Notes under the pieces: generated by a model | The model's input: only the letters and a program-made list of their open reading frames with translations | Database searches by the model: none | What the model was told of the DNA's origin: nothing | Source of the DNA: Torymus aiolomorphi | Lineage: Eukaryota; Arthropoda; Insecta; Hymenoptera; Torymidae | DNA length: 64,000 bases | Reading direction: 5' to 3' | NCBI GenBank assembly: GCA_036365515.1 | Contig: CM070874.1 | Location: 221,076,942 to 221,140,941 of the forward strand | Shown: positions 26,736 to 35,804 of the stretch, one piece after another | Layout: every line of letters begins with the position of its first letter | Position numbering within the stretch: the first letter of the stretch is position 1 | Position numbers and translations under genes: made by a program

Positions 26736-27099
26736 TCATCGAATCACAGGTTAAATTTAAACTTTTACTGTCTGTTTTCATAATCTTTTTTGCTCGTTTT
26801 CATATCATAAATATTTGCAATGTGACAGTCAATACAAGTGTCATTTGAGATGAAATTGACCATATCTCAAGAAAAAGATCCTATGAGATGGAATTAGAAG
26901 CGCCAGACTGCATTTCTATAGATACCCGAAATTGACTCACGAATGCCCACGGAAATACGTTTCTCAGGGGGTGTGCATTCTCCTTGTTAGTTGAGGCCCA
27001 CAACGAGCTTCATCACTCGGAATAGTTAAAAATATTAATTTTCACAGTTTTTGAGTTTCTTTATTTATATTTCAATGTTGACTGAATTAGGTAACGTGT

Positions 27100-27435
27100 C
27101 ACTTAATTCAACGAAAACGCACTTTTCACAATTTTGCTTTCTGTGAAGCCAATATCACATCTGGGCGTTCCTAATTTTTGTTTGGTAGTTACTACATATT
27201 ATATAGTAATATAGTAAATATTTACTATATTTTGAGGTATTCTTTATAATTTTTTTGCAACGCATTTGCATAAGGAGATAGAAATCACTTAATTCAACGA
27301 AAACGCACTTTTCACAATTTTGCTTTCTGTGAAGCCAATATCACATCTGGGTCGTTCCTAATTTTTGTTTGGTAGTATATTTACTATATTTTGAGGTATT
27401 TTTTATAATTTTTTTGCAACGCATTTGCATAAGGA
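27100..27435 (+). repeat. Direct duplication of about 190 bp
   Basis: CACTTAATTCAACGAAAACG begins at about 27100 and again at 27285; the following sequence and TTTGCATAAGGARATAGAAA near the end of each copy match. Confidence 0.7.
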
Positions 27436-27552
27436 AATAGAAAATATTACACTTTAGGTGGCCGAATTACCTCGGGTTTTTTTTTTTACTTTCACGATTC
27501 GATCAAATTATGTACTTTCATAAAGAAACTAAAACCTTTTTTTAATTTTCAG

Positions 27553-27786
27553 CGTCCTGTTGTACTTATAGTTAGAGAAGGAGAAAATATGAAGATTTTA
27601 AACCGAAATAAAAAATCAGAAATCAATTTAAAATCAACAAATGTTGAGGACCTTGAAGAGAAGTCATGCGATGACCGCATTAGAGCATTTTCACAAATGT
27701 TAAATAATGAAAATGTTGCTAAAATTTTATCAGACGGATTTAAAGATTTTAGATTAAAGAATAAGAAACGTTCAATTAAAAAATAA
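27553..27786 (+). CDS. Putative terminal exon, unknown gene
   Basis: After the acceptor TTTAATTTTCAG the frame is open for 77 codons to TAA at 27784-27786. The product starts RPVVLIVREGENMKILN and is Lys/Asn/Glu-rich, with a basic end (KNKKRSIKK). It may be the last exon of the gene represented at 23203-23652, with the intervening 3.9 kb being an intron enlarged by insertions. The family is not recognised. Confidence 0.35.
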   Translation, partial: RPVVLIVREGENMKILNRNKKSEINLKSTNVEDLEEKSCDDRIRAFSQMLNNENVAKILSDGFKDFRLKNKKRSIKK

Positions 27787-27854
27787 GCTACCAATTCCTA
27801 CCAACTCTATCGAATTTTTTATAATGTTTTTATTCTTTTTTCCCAAACTCACAT

Positions 27855-28139
27855 GGCTGAGCGGAACAACGTCGTATCTCGGCACGAGGACGAAGAACGT
27901 CGTATCTCATCGGGCAGTTGAAGAACGTCGTATCTCAGCGGGCGGACGAAGAAGGTCGTATCTCGCCGTATACTGGCCACGTACTGGACATAAAAGCGTC
28001 GAGATACGACATCCTTTGTCCGCGCGCCGAGATACGACGTTCTTCGACCGCCCAGTGAGATGCGACGTTCTTTATCCGCGCGGCGAGATACGGCGTTCTT
28101 ATACCGGGCGCTGAGATACGACGTTGTTCCACTCAGCCG
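27855..28139. repeat. Palindromic array of GAACGTCGTATCTC units
   Basis: The left half holds four copies of AACGTCGTATCTC spaced about 25-30 bases; the right half holds about five copies of the complement GAGATACGACGTT. The ends GGCTGAGCGGAACAACG and CGTTGTTCCACTCAGCC are themselves inverted repeats. Such iterated subterminal motifs are typical of transposase-binding ends of DNA transposons. No gene is inside. Confidence 0.8.
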
Positions 28140-28473
28140 TCCATATAGTGGTCTGCTCTCGGACCAACCACTTTTTTTGTTTTGTGTAGCTGCGTTATTA
28201 TTCCTATTATTTTGTTATTATTCTTATGTTATTCTTATATCCTTTTGTTAATATTTGTTAGTAATGAATTGAAAATTGTATTAATTAAATCATTATATGA
28301 CATAAAAATTATAACTGAGAAATAAAAATGTATATTAAATTCAAACTTTTTTAAAATTATTTTACTTTATGGGACCGAAACGATTTCAAATCGATCGGCC
28401 CGATGGTTTGATATAGCCGATTACTTTAGAATTTAAGTATACTATTCTTCTCTTAAAATAATTTGACACGTAT

Positions 28474-29062
28474 ATGTGAAAACGTTGAACAATCGAAAAC
28501 CAAGTGGTGGCATCCATTTTTTGCTGCATTTAATTTTTTTATGGAAATTTAACATGGGAAAAATTGACGAAAAGTGGTCATTGATGATTAACCAATAGCA
28601 AGCTATTGAAATGGCCAACAAATATTCCACAAAAAAACGATTAACGTAGAAGAAAAGAGCTTTAATTTGAGATGAGAATTGTTAAAATCGGGCAATTCGG
28701 TGCAAAATTAGGTGCATTTGAAAATCGCAAAAAATGATCAAAAATCATTGAATAACGTGGATTCGGGAAAAATCGCTCATTTTTCGTAATTTTTAGCGAT
28801 TTTCAAATGTACGTAACTTTGCACCGAATTGCCCGATTTTAACAATTCTCATCTCAAATTAAAGCTCTTTTTTTCTAGGTTAATCGCTTTTTGTGGAATA
28901 TTTGTTGGCCATTTCAATAGCTTGCTATTGGTTAATCATCAATCACTACTTTTCGTCCATTTTTCCCATGTTAAAAATTCCCATAAGAAAAATGAAATGC
29001 AACAAAAAATGGATGTCACCCACTGGTTTTCGATTGTTCAACGTTTTTTTTCACATAATATG
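28474..29062. repeat. Long hairpin element (about 270-bp arms)
   Basis: Arms at about 28474-28740 and 28790-29062 are inverted copies (AACGTTGAACAATCGAAAAC against GTTTTCGATTGTTCAACG; ACCAATAGCAAGCTATTGAA in both). The centre is near 28765. No coding capacity; probably a foldback MITE lying about 100 bases left of the Polinton end. Confidence 0.8.
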
Positions 29063-30000
29063 AGATATAATGAGCCAGAAGAAAACGTGTCATATAGGTG
29101 TGCTCCGAAAACAAATTTTCGAACATGAAACGGGTCACAAAATTATGAATTTAGTTATATGGGAGCGTCCAGCAGAAACGGGCTACCGAGCGCGCGCGGT
29201 GCCTTTTTTCGCGTAAAAGGCGCTCTGTTTAACTCGCCCATAATCGTATGCTGCGTCTTTGAAAAAAAAACCAAGGACCTATATCGATAGATTTTTTTCT
29301 GCTCTTTCCAATTGCACCATTGTTTTTATTGCGAAACGCGTTCTTCCGGACGAAAAGTCGAGTTGAATAATGAAAGCCATTTTTCTCAAAGTATATCATG
29401 TTTTTTTTTCAAAATAAACTACACCATTGGAAAGTACAACTCTTAAGCTTCAAAACCCTATCTTGGAGAAGTTGGAGAAATAGAGGGTTTGAAAGTAACA
29501 ACATGAAAAAGACAGCGCCGAGGGTCCGCGCGAGCCCCTCGCGCCCGTGCGTATGGCACGTTTAAGTGCACGCTCTATTCAATTCGCTAATAATCGTGTA
29601 CCAACTCTCTGAAAAAAGAACTAAGGACATATATCGATACATTTTTTTCTGCTCTTTCTAATGGTGCTATTATTTTTATTCCGAAATGCTTCCTTCTAGT
29701 TGAAAATTCCATTTGAATGTTTAAACTCTATTTTTTCAATAAAATATCAGTCTTTTCTTCAAAATTAATTATATTCTTCAAAAGTACAAGTCTTAAACTA
29801 TAAAATATTATATTTTTAAGTTGAAACATGAAAAGTTCAAAAATAGTAAGATCAAAAAGACAGCGGCTGCCCGAACTTTTTACGCTATGCTCAAAGGCGG
29901 ATTAATACACGCGATGTGCTATTTCGCCCTTTCTTTTTTGTAAATATAAAATGTTTTCTAACTTACAATGCCAATGCGTGGATATAATTTTGTGGATCTA

Positions 30001-30732
30001 GTTGTAACAGTTAGTATAATATTACAATGAACTTTGTTCATTTATATAACAAAATTTGAAAAACATAATATATTAAATATAAAAATATCCATGAACGCAC
30101 TGAAAGCAGTGAAACAGAAATTTAAAATAAGCTTATAGATTGTTTAATCTGGCATAACAATATTACCTTTTCCTTTAAATTCTAATTTTTTTACATTTTT
30201 TTGATTTTATAAGAATTGTCCTTTTTGCGACATCCGCTTCTTTCTTTGTTTGAGTTTTAAGTACTTTTTCTTTTTTGATCGATGGATATAATTGAGAATC
30301 TTCTGACGCTGAAAATCTTTTAAGTTCTAACTTTTTGGCATCATTTAATAATTTAATACAATGAAACAATTGAGTTCCAGGTACTGTCTTAGCTGAGGCT
30401 AGCCTGTTTTGTAGCTTTTCTGTAGCCTTTAAGTAACCGTCTTTTGATGAAAAAAAGCACTCAATATTTTTGAAATACTCAGTTGCCCATTTGTATAAAT
30501 CTTGGGGCGTCAATATATAATTGTCGGATACTTTCCGTAAACTTTCTCGTCTGGCATTGCTTTTCACGGAAGCACCTATTCCATCACATGCATTTTTCCC
30601 GTTGGCTGTTGCATGAAAATGTCACTCAGCATCAACAGCAAAATCATCATAATGATGAAGAAGATTTTGGAAATTGCGTTTATTTTTATAATGTTGCGCA
30701 GCTCCATCAGTAAAATAAATAACTGTTACAAC
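30001..30732. mobile_element. TA-flanked insertion in the left Polinton repeat
   Basis: Bounded by GTTGTAACAGTTA and its inverse TAACTGTTACAAC, with TA on both sides. The right Polinton repeat lacks it, which proves insertion after or during Polinton residence. It carries the C-terminal part of a transposase-like gene. Confidence 0.8.
30175..30710 (-). pseudogene. C-terminal fragment of HGKGxxDGIG-type transposase-like protein
   Basis: The minus strand reads WHFHATANGKNACDGIGA, then a frame open to 30175 with ILTPQDLYKWA. The same order (AEWHF, ATAHGKGACDGIG, ILTPEDLYNWA) is in the gene at 62855-63980. Only about 180 codons survive. This family is, from memory, widespread in insects and cnidarians as repetitive, transposon-like ORFs; I cannot name the superfamily. 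It sits inside a TIR-bounded insertion, consistent with an internally deleted transposon. Confidence 0.6.
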
Positions 30733-31175
30733 TAAGTAGGTAAGCTATGAGAGTTCTAGCCCACTGGGCCAGAACTCTCATAGCATTTTCGATGCTGCGC
30801 ATCGAATTCTACGAGCCCCGTTGAACCAACTGGGCCAGAACTCTCATAGTATTTTCGAGTTAAACATAGAATTTTATGAAGCCTGTTAACCCCTACTGAG
30901 CCAGAAGCCCCTACTGAGCCAGAACTCTTATAGCATTCTGAACGAGCTCTGGTATAGCTCGATGAGGTAGCGCATATTTAAAATTAATGACTACTTTAGT
31001 CTTTTATACTTATCGCGTTCGGGTAAAGAATTCGTATTCGTGGAATACTTTTGGGAATATTGTTTCCATTTTGAATCCTCCTTTTTCTCTTGCTTAGAAT
31101 CAAGGAGAGGAGTATAAGCGCTTGAGCTTGTGTTTTGACCCATCTTGTTCGACGTCAGGGACACGAATGAAGCAC

Positions 31176-31651
31176 CTACTCCCAATCCATAGACGTCTCA
31201 CACGTTTCGTAGAATTTTTTCAGAAGTTTGACGTTATGAAGAGCACAGCTGGTTTTGTAGGCGCCCTCATGGTTAGGACAAACTGTGACAAGCTTTATCT
31301 TGTCCAAGGGTGGAAAACCCATCTCCGTTACATCGTGGACGTTGAATTTGAAACGTTCGAGCCATTTTTTCTTGATGGAGCCCATAATGAGTATCTGACT
31401 CATTCTCGAAGAACACTTCCGATGTCGGTGTAGGGACGGTCACCTGACTTCCAAGAATTACCGTGATAGAACTTCTTCAGTCAAGTATTTTCTCCCTTAT
31501 ACTTATCGGTGAGTCGTTTCCAAGGAAAAGGTTCCTTGAATAAAAAGACTAGAGGTTGATCGCCATTATCCAACGGAACTATCGCCAGTTCTTTCAAAAC
31601 GAAATCATTACCAGGCTGTTTGAAGCCCTGCATATCAACGATATATTTCAT
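31176..31651 (-). pseudogene. Broken copy of the IVDxQGFK-type Polinton accessory gene
   Basis: ATG at 31651-31649 starts IVDMQGFKQPGNDF and continues KRLTDKYKG before TGA at 31481-31483. The same frame goes on (FYHGNSWKSGDRPYT), then a frame change near 31405 leads to the frame ending at 31176 with CPNHEGAYKTSCALHNVKLL. Order and motifs match the intact two-exon gene at 43157-43861 (IVDVQGFK, WKRL, YHG, CPKHPLC). No intron is seen here. The 65-codon frame at 30991-31185 may be its frameshifted tail. Function unknown; the start recalls the first motif of DEDD exonucleases only weakly. It lies just after the major capsid gene on the same strand. Confidence 0.65.
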
Positions 31652-31672
31652 TTTTACACAAGCTTCTTCACG

Positions 31673-32854
31673 TCACCTTCTGACGGGACTATACTGAACG
31701 ATACGGTCGTGCAGAATGAGACAATACGCGGCTGTTCCAGCTGGAAAATTATTTCTTGATTCAAACTCTAAACGCACGTCCACAGGAGCGTTTTTCAAAG
31801 ATTCGTTTTGTTTGGAACAATCGATCACTATCAAAGGTAAGTATTTTATAAAATCTACTTTATTCAAAAGAGGTTCGGGATTTTTTTCATAATAAGCACT
31901 CTGAAAATTTGCATACATATCATACAATACAGCGTACTGGTTACGATCTATATTTAAATTTAAATTTCCGTACAGGTAACATTGTGAAGTTAAAAAGAGT
32001 TTAACATTACTCAAGTGGCAGTGATCGAACTGATTCGTTTGAAAAGCAAGAATAATGAAGCGTGGTTTTTCCAACTGATTGGATGTTTTAACAGTCCAAA
32101 CGTGTTTAGGAGAAGATGGAAGGAGGGGATATTCGTAGAATTCCCAACTGCGGTAGCTCATAACCACAGGTCTGTTTTTCTCGATATAATTGAATAGAGG
32201 AATCTTTCGCTTATCGGAGAGAAATATGTATGGCATCAACCACTCTATCTTCGTGAACTCAATTTTAAGTTCTTCATAAGTATTGTCTGGTCCTGCTGTC
32301 TGTATGATGGCATTGATATCATTTCTCGATCTAGTGAGTATGAGTTCATGCTTAACATTTACTAAAATTTTTCTATAATCTTCGGCAAATCCGAGAATCA
32401 TACAGAGAGGTATAGAAAGGTTGAAGTAGCCATCATCGTTGGTAAGTTTTTGCGTTTCTTCTACATCGAGCCACCCAGCGTTCTCGATGACTAATTTTTG
32501 ACTAGGATTGAGAGAAACCCAACCTTTCACGAGAGTAGTTAACCCTACATTTTTACATTTATCAATTTCAATGGCATTTATCTCATATCTGATTTCTTCA
32601 AACATATGACAGATGGCGTTGTTGACTAACATAGAACGTTCGAGTGGTGTACCGTCCGGTTTAACTAATTTACCACATACATGTAGTGAACTTCGTGATG
32701 GTAGAAGACATAAATCTTGATGTTGAATGGCGATGCGAATTTCATCGCTGTTTCCAAACGATGACGTGGTGTAGGGCTGATGTGCATGAAGTTCGTAGTG
32801 AGCCACTGACTCATCAAATGTTACAGGTGACTGAATGTTTAGAATTTCTTCCAT
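31673..32854 (-). CDS. Polinton major capsid protein (double jelly-roll)
   Basis: A 393-aa open frame. Polinton major capsid proteins of this length form hexons with two jelly-roll folds; this one has the typical start (FDESVAHYELHAHQPY, then QHQDLCLLPSRSSLHVCGKL near residues 45-65) and end (IDCSKQNESLKNAPVDVRLE, LILHD). It starts with ATG and has no internal stop. A GGGCTATATAA box lies at about 32999-33012 upstream. It is placed between the minor capsid gene and the broken IVDxQGFK copy, all on the minus strand, a usual Polinton morphogenesis block. Identification is from remembered family features. Confidence 0.85.
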   Translation of the reverse strand: MEEILNIQSPVTFDESVAHYELHAHQPYTTSSFGNSDEIRIAIQHQDLCLLPSRSSLHVCGKLVKPDGTPLERSMLVNNAICHMFEEIRYEINAIEIDKCKNVGLTTLVKGWVSLNPSQKLVIENAGWLDVEETQKLTNDDGYFNLSIPLCMILGFAEDYRKILVNVKHELILTRSRNDINAIIQTAGPDNTYEELKIEFTKIEWLMPYIFLSDKRKIPLFNYIEKNRPVVMSYRSWEFYEYPLLPSSPKHVWTVKTSNQLEKPRFIILAFQTNQFDHCHLSNVKLFLTSQCYLYGNLNLNIDRNQYAVLYDMYANFQSAYYEKNPEPLLNKVDFIKYLPLIVIDCSKQNESLKNAPVDVRLEFESRNNFPAGTAAYCLILHDRIVQYSPVRR

Positions 32855-33042
32855 GTTTTTGTAGACAACAGAAAAAAATACAAGTTATTTTCCACCAGCG
32901 ACGACTCTTAGGCCGAGACTTCTCAGGAACTGAATGTTTTGTCGTGTGAGCGCTCTGCTTGCTCGCGGACGACTGATGGTCTGTCGACATTTTGACTTCT
33001 TTATATAGCCCTTACCAACCTTGCTGTTGTAAACGATCCCCA

Positions 33043-33729
33043 TCACACTTGTTTGATGTGAAGTCTGATTGTAATGATTTCTCCTCGAAAATTAACTAAT
33101 TGTCCGTCTTGATCGACTATGCGTATTTGTAAGTGATCTATGCTTTTAACTGTAACTGGAAGGTAAATTACCTGTGAGGGTACTTCAATGATCTTATATC
33201 CTGGTGGTACTGCTGGAAAGAATTCGTGTATCGTATGAACCTTAGAGCCGTTTATATATGCTCCTGAAGTTATATTACACTCAACTCGTAAGGCGTTGAT
33301 TTTAAGAATAGCTACAGGCAGATCTGAGCTACGAGTAATGTTTGCTTGTAGTAAACGTTGAGTAAAACCTAAGAGCTGACCGATGGAATCTCGAGGACGA
33401 AAGTCAATAGACTGACTACACTTTATTACACTGCGAAGTGTATTATTATTTGGCTTTAAACTGATTGAAATACCTTTGGGTGCTAAAGTTTCACGAAGAA
33501 AATTTTCTATATCCTCTATCTCGTAACTACCAGTCGGTAAATATATTTCTTCCTTACCGACGTAAAACTTATTATTATCAATATCGATGTTGGGTATAGA
33601 GTTAAATGTTAAAAGTTCAACCAAACCGAGAACGTAATTTTTATTTGGTCAAAGTTCAATAGGTGGAAAATACTATACTTCTAGAACTGATGAATTACCG
33701 GAGAGACTTAACGTCAATGAATTCTCCAT
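33043..33729 (-). pseudogene. Polinton minor capsid (penton, single jelly-roll) protein with two stops
   Basis: The minor capsid protein forms the icosahedral vertices. The main open part (33043-33624) reads VELLTFNSIPNIDIDNNKF at its start, a region typical of insect Polinton pentons, and ends with IVDQDGQLVNFRGE. The frame extends upstream to ATG at 33727-33729 but has TAG at 33673-33675 and TGA at 33649-33651. About 228 codons in all, the normal length. A TATA box (GGGCTATATAAAG) at 33771-33784 sits 45-55 bases before that ATG and supports it as the original start. The gene can no longer make the full protein. Confidence 0.8.
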
Positions 33730-33772
33730 GACTATTCAATCTAGAATGATTAAACTATCATTACGCTCGCCT

Positions 33773-34153
33773 TTATATAGCCCGGCTTAGCTTGTTACAT
33801 AAGAACTTGAGACAGAGGTGACCGCAGTTGAATGTATTATAATCTTGATATCTCTCATGATTATATTTAACTTCATTCACTCGCAGATAAGGCAATAAAA
33901 AAAAATCAATAGGTGGTTGAAGATCTCCAAAGCTGTCGAAGTAAACTACATTGTCTCCACGTTTTCGATATGCTACCCAATGTGTTCCAGACCCATCTTT
34001 ATCATCTAAATTTACAATGGCTGATTCATGATTATGAGGACCACTAGCAGGTAAAGCATTTCGCATAAATACTCCTCGAAAATATGGAATTTTTAGAATT
34101 TTAGCATACTTAATTAGATCGAGATCTGTGAGAGACCTCTGTGGTAATCTCAC
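33773..34153 (-). CDS. Adenain-like cysteine protease
   Basis: The Polinton maturation protease (Ulp1/adenovirus protease fold) cleaves virion precursors. Seen: GTHWVAYRK with the catalytic His, DSFGDL with the acidic residue, and YQDYNTFNCGHLCL with the Gln and the nucleophile Cys. About 126 residues, a normal size. The frame has no ATG before the conserved domain (first codon GTG, overlapping the TGA of the upstream gene); an in-frame TAA lies upstream, at about 34190, beside a run of nine A. The start may have been lost or changed by slippage, or may be non-ATG. Confidence 0.8.
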   Translation of the reverse strand: MRLPQRSLTDLDLIKYAKILKIPYFRGVFMRNALPASGPHNHESAIVNLDDKDGSGTHWVAYRKRGDNVVYFDSFGDLQPPIDFFLLPYLRVNEVKYNHERYQDYNTFNCGHLCLKFLCNKLSRAI

Positions 34154-34947
34154 TTCGAGGTTCTTTTTTTTTTCTTTAACCGGAATTTTTTTTTATTATC
34201 GCCTATACGAAGGCCTGCACCTGTTTTATATGGTTTCAGAAATAGACCCTTTCCCAATGCTATTTCTTCCATTTTCATGTTATGCCTCTGATTTTCTTCT
34301 AATTGCTTTCTAGCTGTACTCGCATCATTAACTGTTTTTGCTATACCAGCAGCCCCACCAGCCACAGCCCCAACAGCACTCAGACCAGCAAATATTGGTA
34401 CGAGAAACGGTAGAAAACCACCTACTTTTGAGGGTACAGGTAAAACCAGTGGAATGATAATTTTACGTTTTCCACCTGCTTCCTTGACAGCAAAACGAGC
34501 ACCTTTCAAAGCAGAGAGAATTACCTTGCGAGCTGAGTTACTTTTAACCATTGATTTTGAAGCAGCTTTTATTATCTTGTTCAGTATCGTTGGCGGCTTT
34601 CTCTCCATGCCCATTCCTAGTTTTGATTTGGCTTTCATAATATTTGTGATTGCGTAAGCAGCTACTTTCTCACCAATACTTGAATCTTTAGCCTTAACTC
34701 TCTGCCACGCCTTATCTGCTAAAACTTTATCTGCGTTGTTTCTAGCCTCAATGTTTTCTCTGTTCTAAGAATAAGTTATGTCCTGCTCTTGACAAGCTCT
34801 ATCAAGTAGATTGATACCTTTATCACCTCGAGCTAAACGTTTTGCTAACTTAGTACCTGGTCCGCAGTACTGATATCCTGGTAAATGAAGTTCTACTGGA
34901 AGACTGTTGAGAATTTTATTGATTAAACCGCGACCTTGACGTTGTCT
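34150..34947 (-). pseudogene. Minor virion protein with phospholipase A2 domain, stop-interrupted
   Basis: From 34947 the frame reads LPGYQYCGPGTKL followed by GDKGINLLDRACQEQDITY. This is the calcium loop and active-site helix of the phospholipase A2 domain known from parvovirus capsids. The catalytic His-Asp pair reads Gln-Asp here. TAG at 34765-34767 interrupts; the same frame then runs open to 34150. The second part has a Lys-rich region, a hydrophobic segment rich in Gly/Ala (FLVPIFAGLSAVGAVAGGA) and GKGLFLKPYKTGAGL near the end, like the membrane-active or core minor proteins of Polintons (PX-type). A TAG also precedes residue one, so the start is unclear. No longer functional as an enzyme. 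Confidence 0.7.
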
Positions 34948-34993
34948 CTATACGATCATCACACCACGAAGGTTCGATGAAGACTGAACCCCG

Positions 34994-35020
34994 CGAGTAT
35001 AAAAGCGCTCTATTTATAGC
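34994..35020. promoter_or_regulatory. Divergent TATA pair between phospholipase gene and ATPase gene
   Basis: TATAAAA at 34998-35004 faces right toward the ATPase ATG at 35059. TATAAATA on the minus strand (35011-35018), preceded by GGC, faces left. A GAGCGC/GCGCTC block is shared between them. Confidence 0.55.
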
Positions 35021-35058
35021 CGAACGATCAGTTGCGATCGAGACCTTGTACTGTACAC

Positions 35059-35763
35059 ATGAATTTCAAGGAACACTCTGTTCAACTCCCGGTATTTAAT
35101 TTCGATAATGTCGTGGAGCAAGAAAAAAAGACAAAGCGGCATGGAGACTTACTTCCAAGCAGTATTAGAGCTGTATTTTGTGGACCGTCAAATTGTGGAA
35201 AAACCAATAGTTTGCTTGCACTCGTTACACATCCCAATGGTGTTCGATTTGAGAATGTTTATACATATTCAAAATCTTTGAATCAACCAAAGTATAAATT
35301 TCTTGAGAAACTCATAGAACCATTAGAGGGCGTACAGTATTTTCCCTACAGTGAACACGATGAAGTAATAGCTCCTGAAAATGCTCTTCCAAACTCAATC
35401 ATTATATTTGACGATATAGCTTGTGAAAAACAGAATCATGTCAAAGCATTTTTCTGCATGGGTAGACATAAAAACGTAGACTGTTTCTATCTTTGTCAAT
35501 CATATGCCCATATTCCTAAACATCTCGTCAGAGATAATGTAAATCTTTTGGTAATTTTTCGTCAAGATGATGTAAATTTAAAACATTTGTATGAAGATCA
35601 TGTTAATTCTGATATGACCTATATACAGTTTAAAGATTTATGCATCAAATGCTGGAGAGATGAGAAATATGGATTTTTAATGATTGACAAAGATAGTCTA
35701 ATCAATGGAGGTAGGTATCGTAAGGGCTTCGACTGCTTTGCTATAAATATGGGAGACACTTAG
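35059..35763 (+). CDS. Genome-packaging ATPase (FtsK/HerA type)
   Basis: This ATPase would pump DNA into capsids. Walker A is GPSNCGKT (about residues 42-49), Walker B is SIIIFDDIA, and the arginine-containing FRQDD follows, as in Polinton and adintovirus ATPases. The first ATG that suits the family is at 35059 (MNFKEHSVQLPVFNFDN), giving 234 aa; the frame is intact. A TATA box lies 55-60 bases before. It is the first of a plus-strand run of four genes (ATPase, two accessory genes, integrase). Confidence 0.88.
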   Translation: MNFKEHSVQLPVFNFDNVVEQEKKTKRHGDLLPSSIRAVFCGPSNCGKTNSLLALVTHPNGVRFENVYTYSKSLNQPKYKFLEKLIEPLEGVQYFPYSEHDEVIAPENALPNSIIIFDDIACEKQNHVKAFFCMGRHKNVDCFYLCQSYAHIPKHLVRDNVNLLVIFRQDDVNLKHLYEDHVNSDMTYIQFKDLCIKCWRDEKYGFLMIDKDSLINGGRYRKGFDCFAINMGDT

Positions 35764-35804
35764 TCTTTCATTCACAGTCTACAACTGAACGTTGAAGCGG
35801 TAAC

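Larger units (their letters stand above)
23675..27477. mobile_element. Possible nested transposon with 23-bp imperfect inverted ends
   Basis: AACTTGAGGTATTTCGGCCAC at 23675 and, inverted, AACCCGAGGTAATTCGGCC at 27477 agree at most positions. The block separates the exon-like pieces at 23203-23652 and 27553-27786, as an intron insertion would. Inside are several other repeats and a short relic frame (24330-24460). No clear target duplication. Confidence 0.4.
29161..30968 (+). repeat. Left terminal inverted repeat of the Polinton, interrupted
   Basis: Matches the complement of 48540-49613 along its length, minus a 732-bp insertion at 30001-30732. The inner part carries ATGAGAGTTCT...AGAACTCTCAT hairpins and CGATGCTGCGCATCG palindromes, two to three times, and diverges toward 30968. 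Confidence 0.85.
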
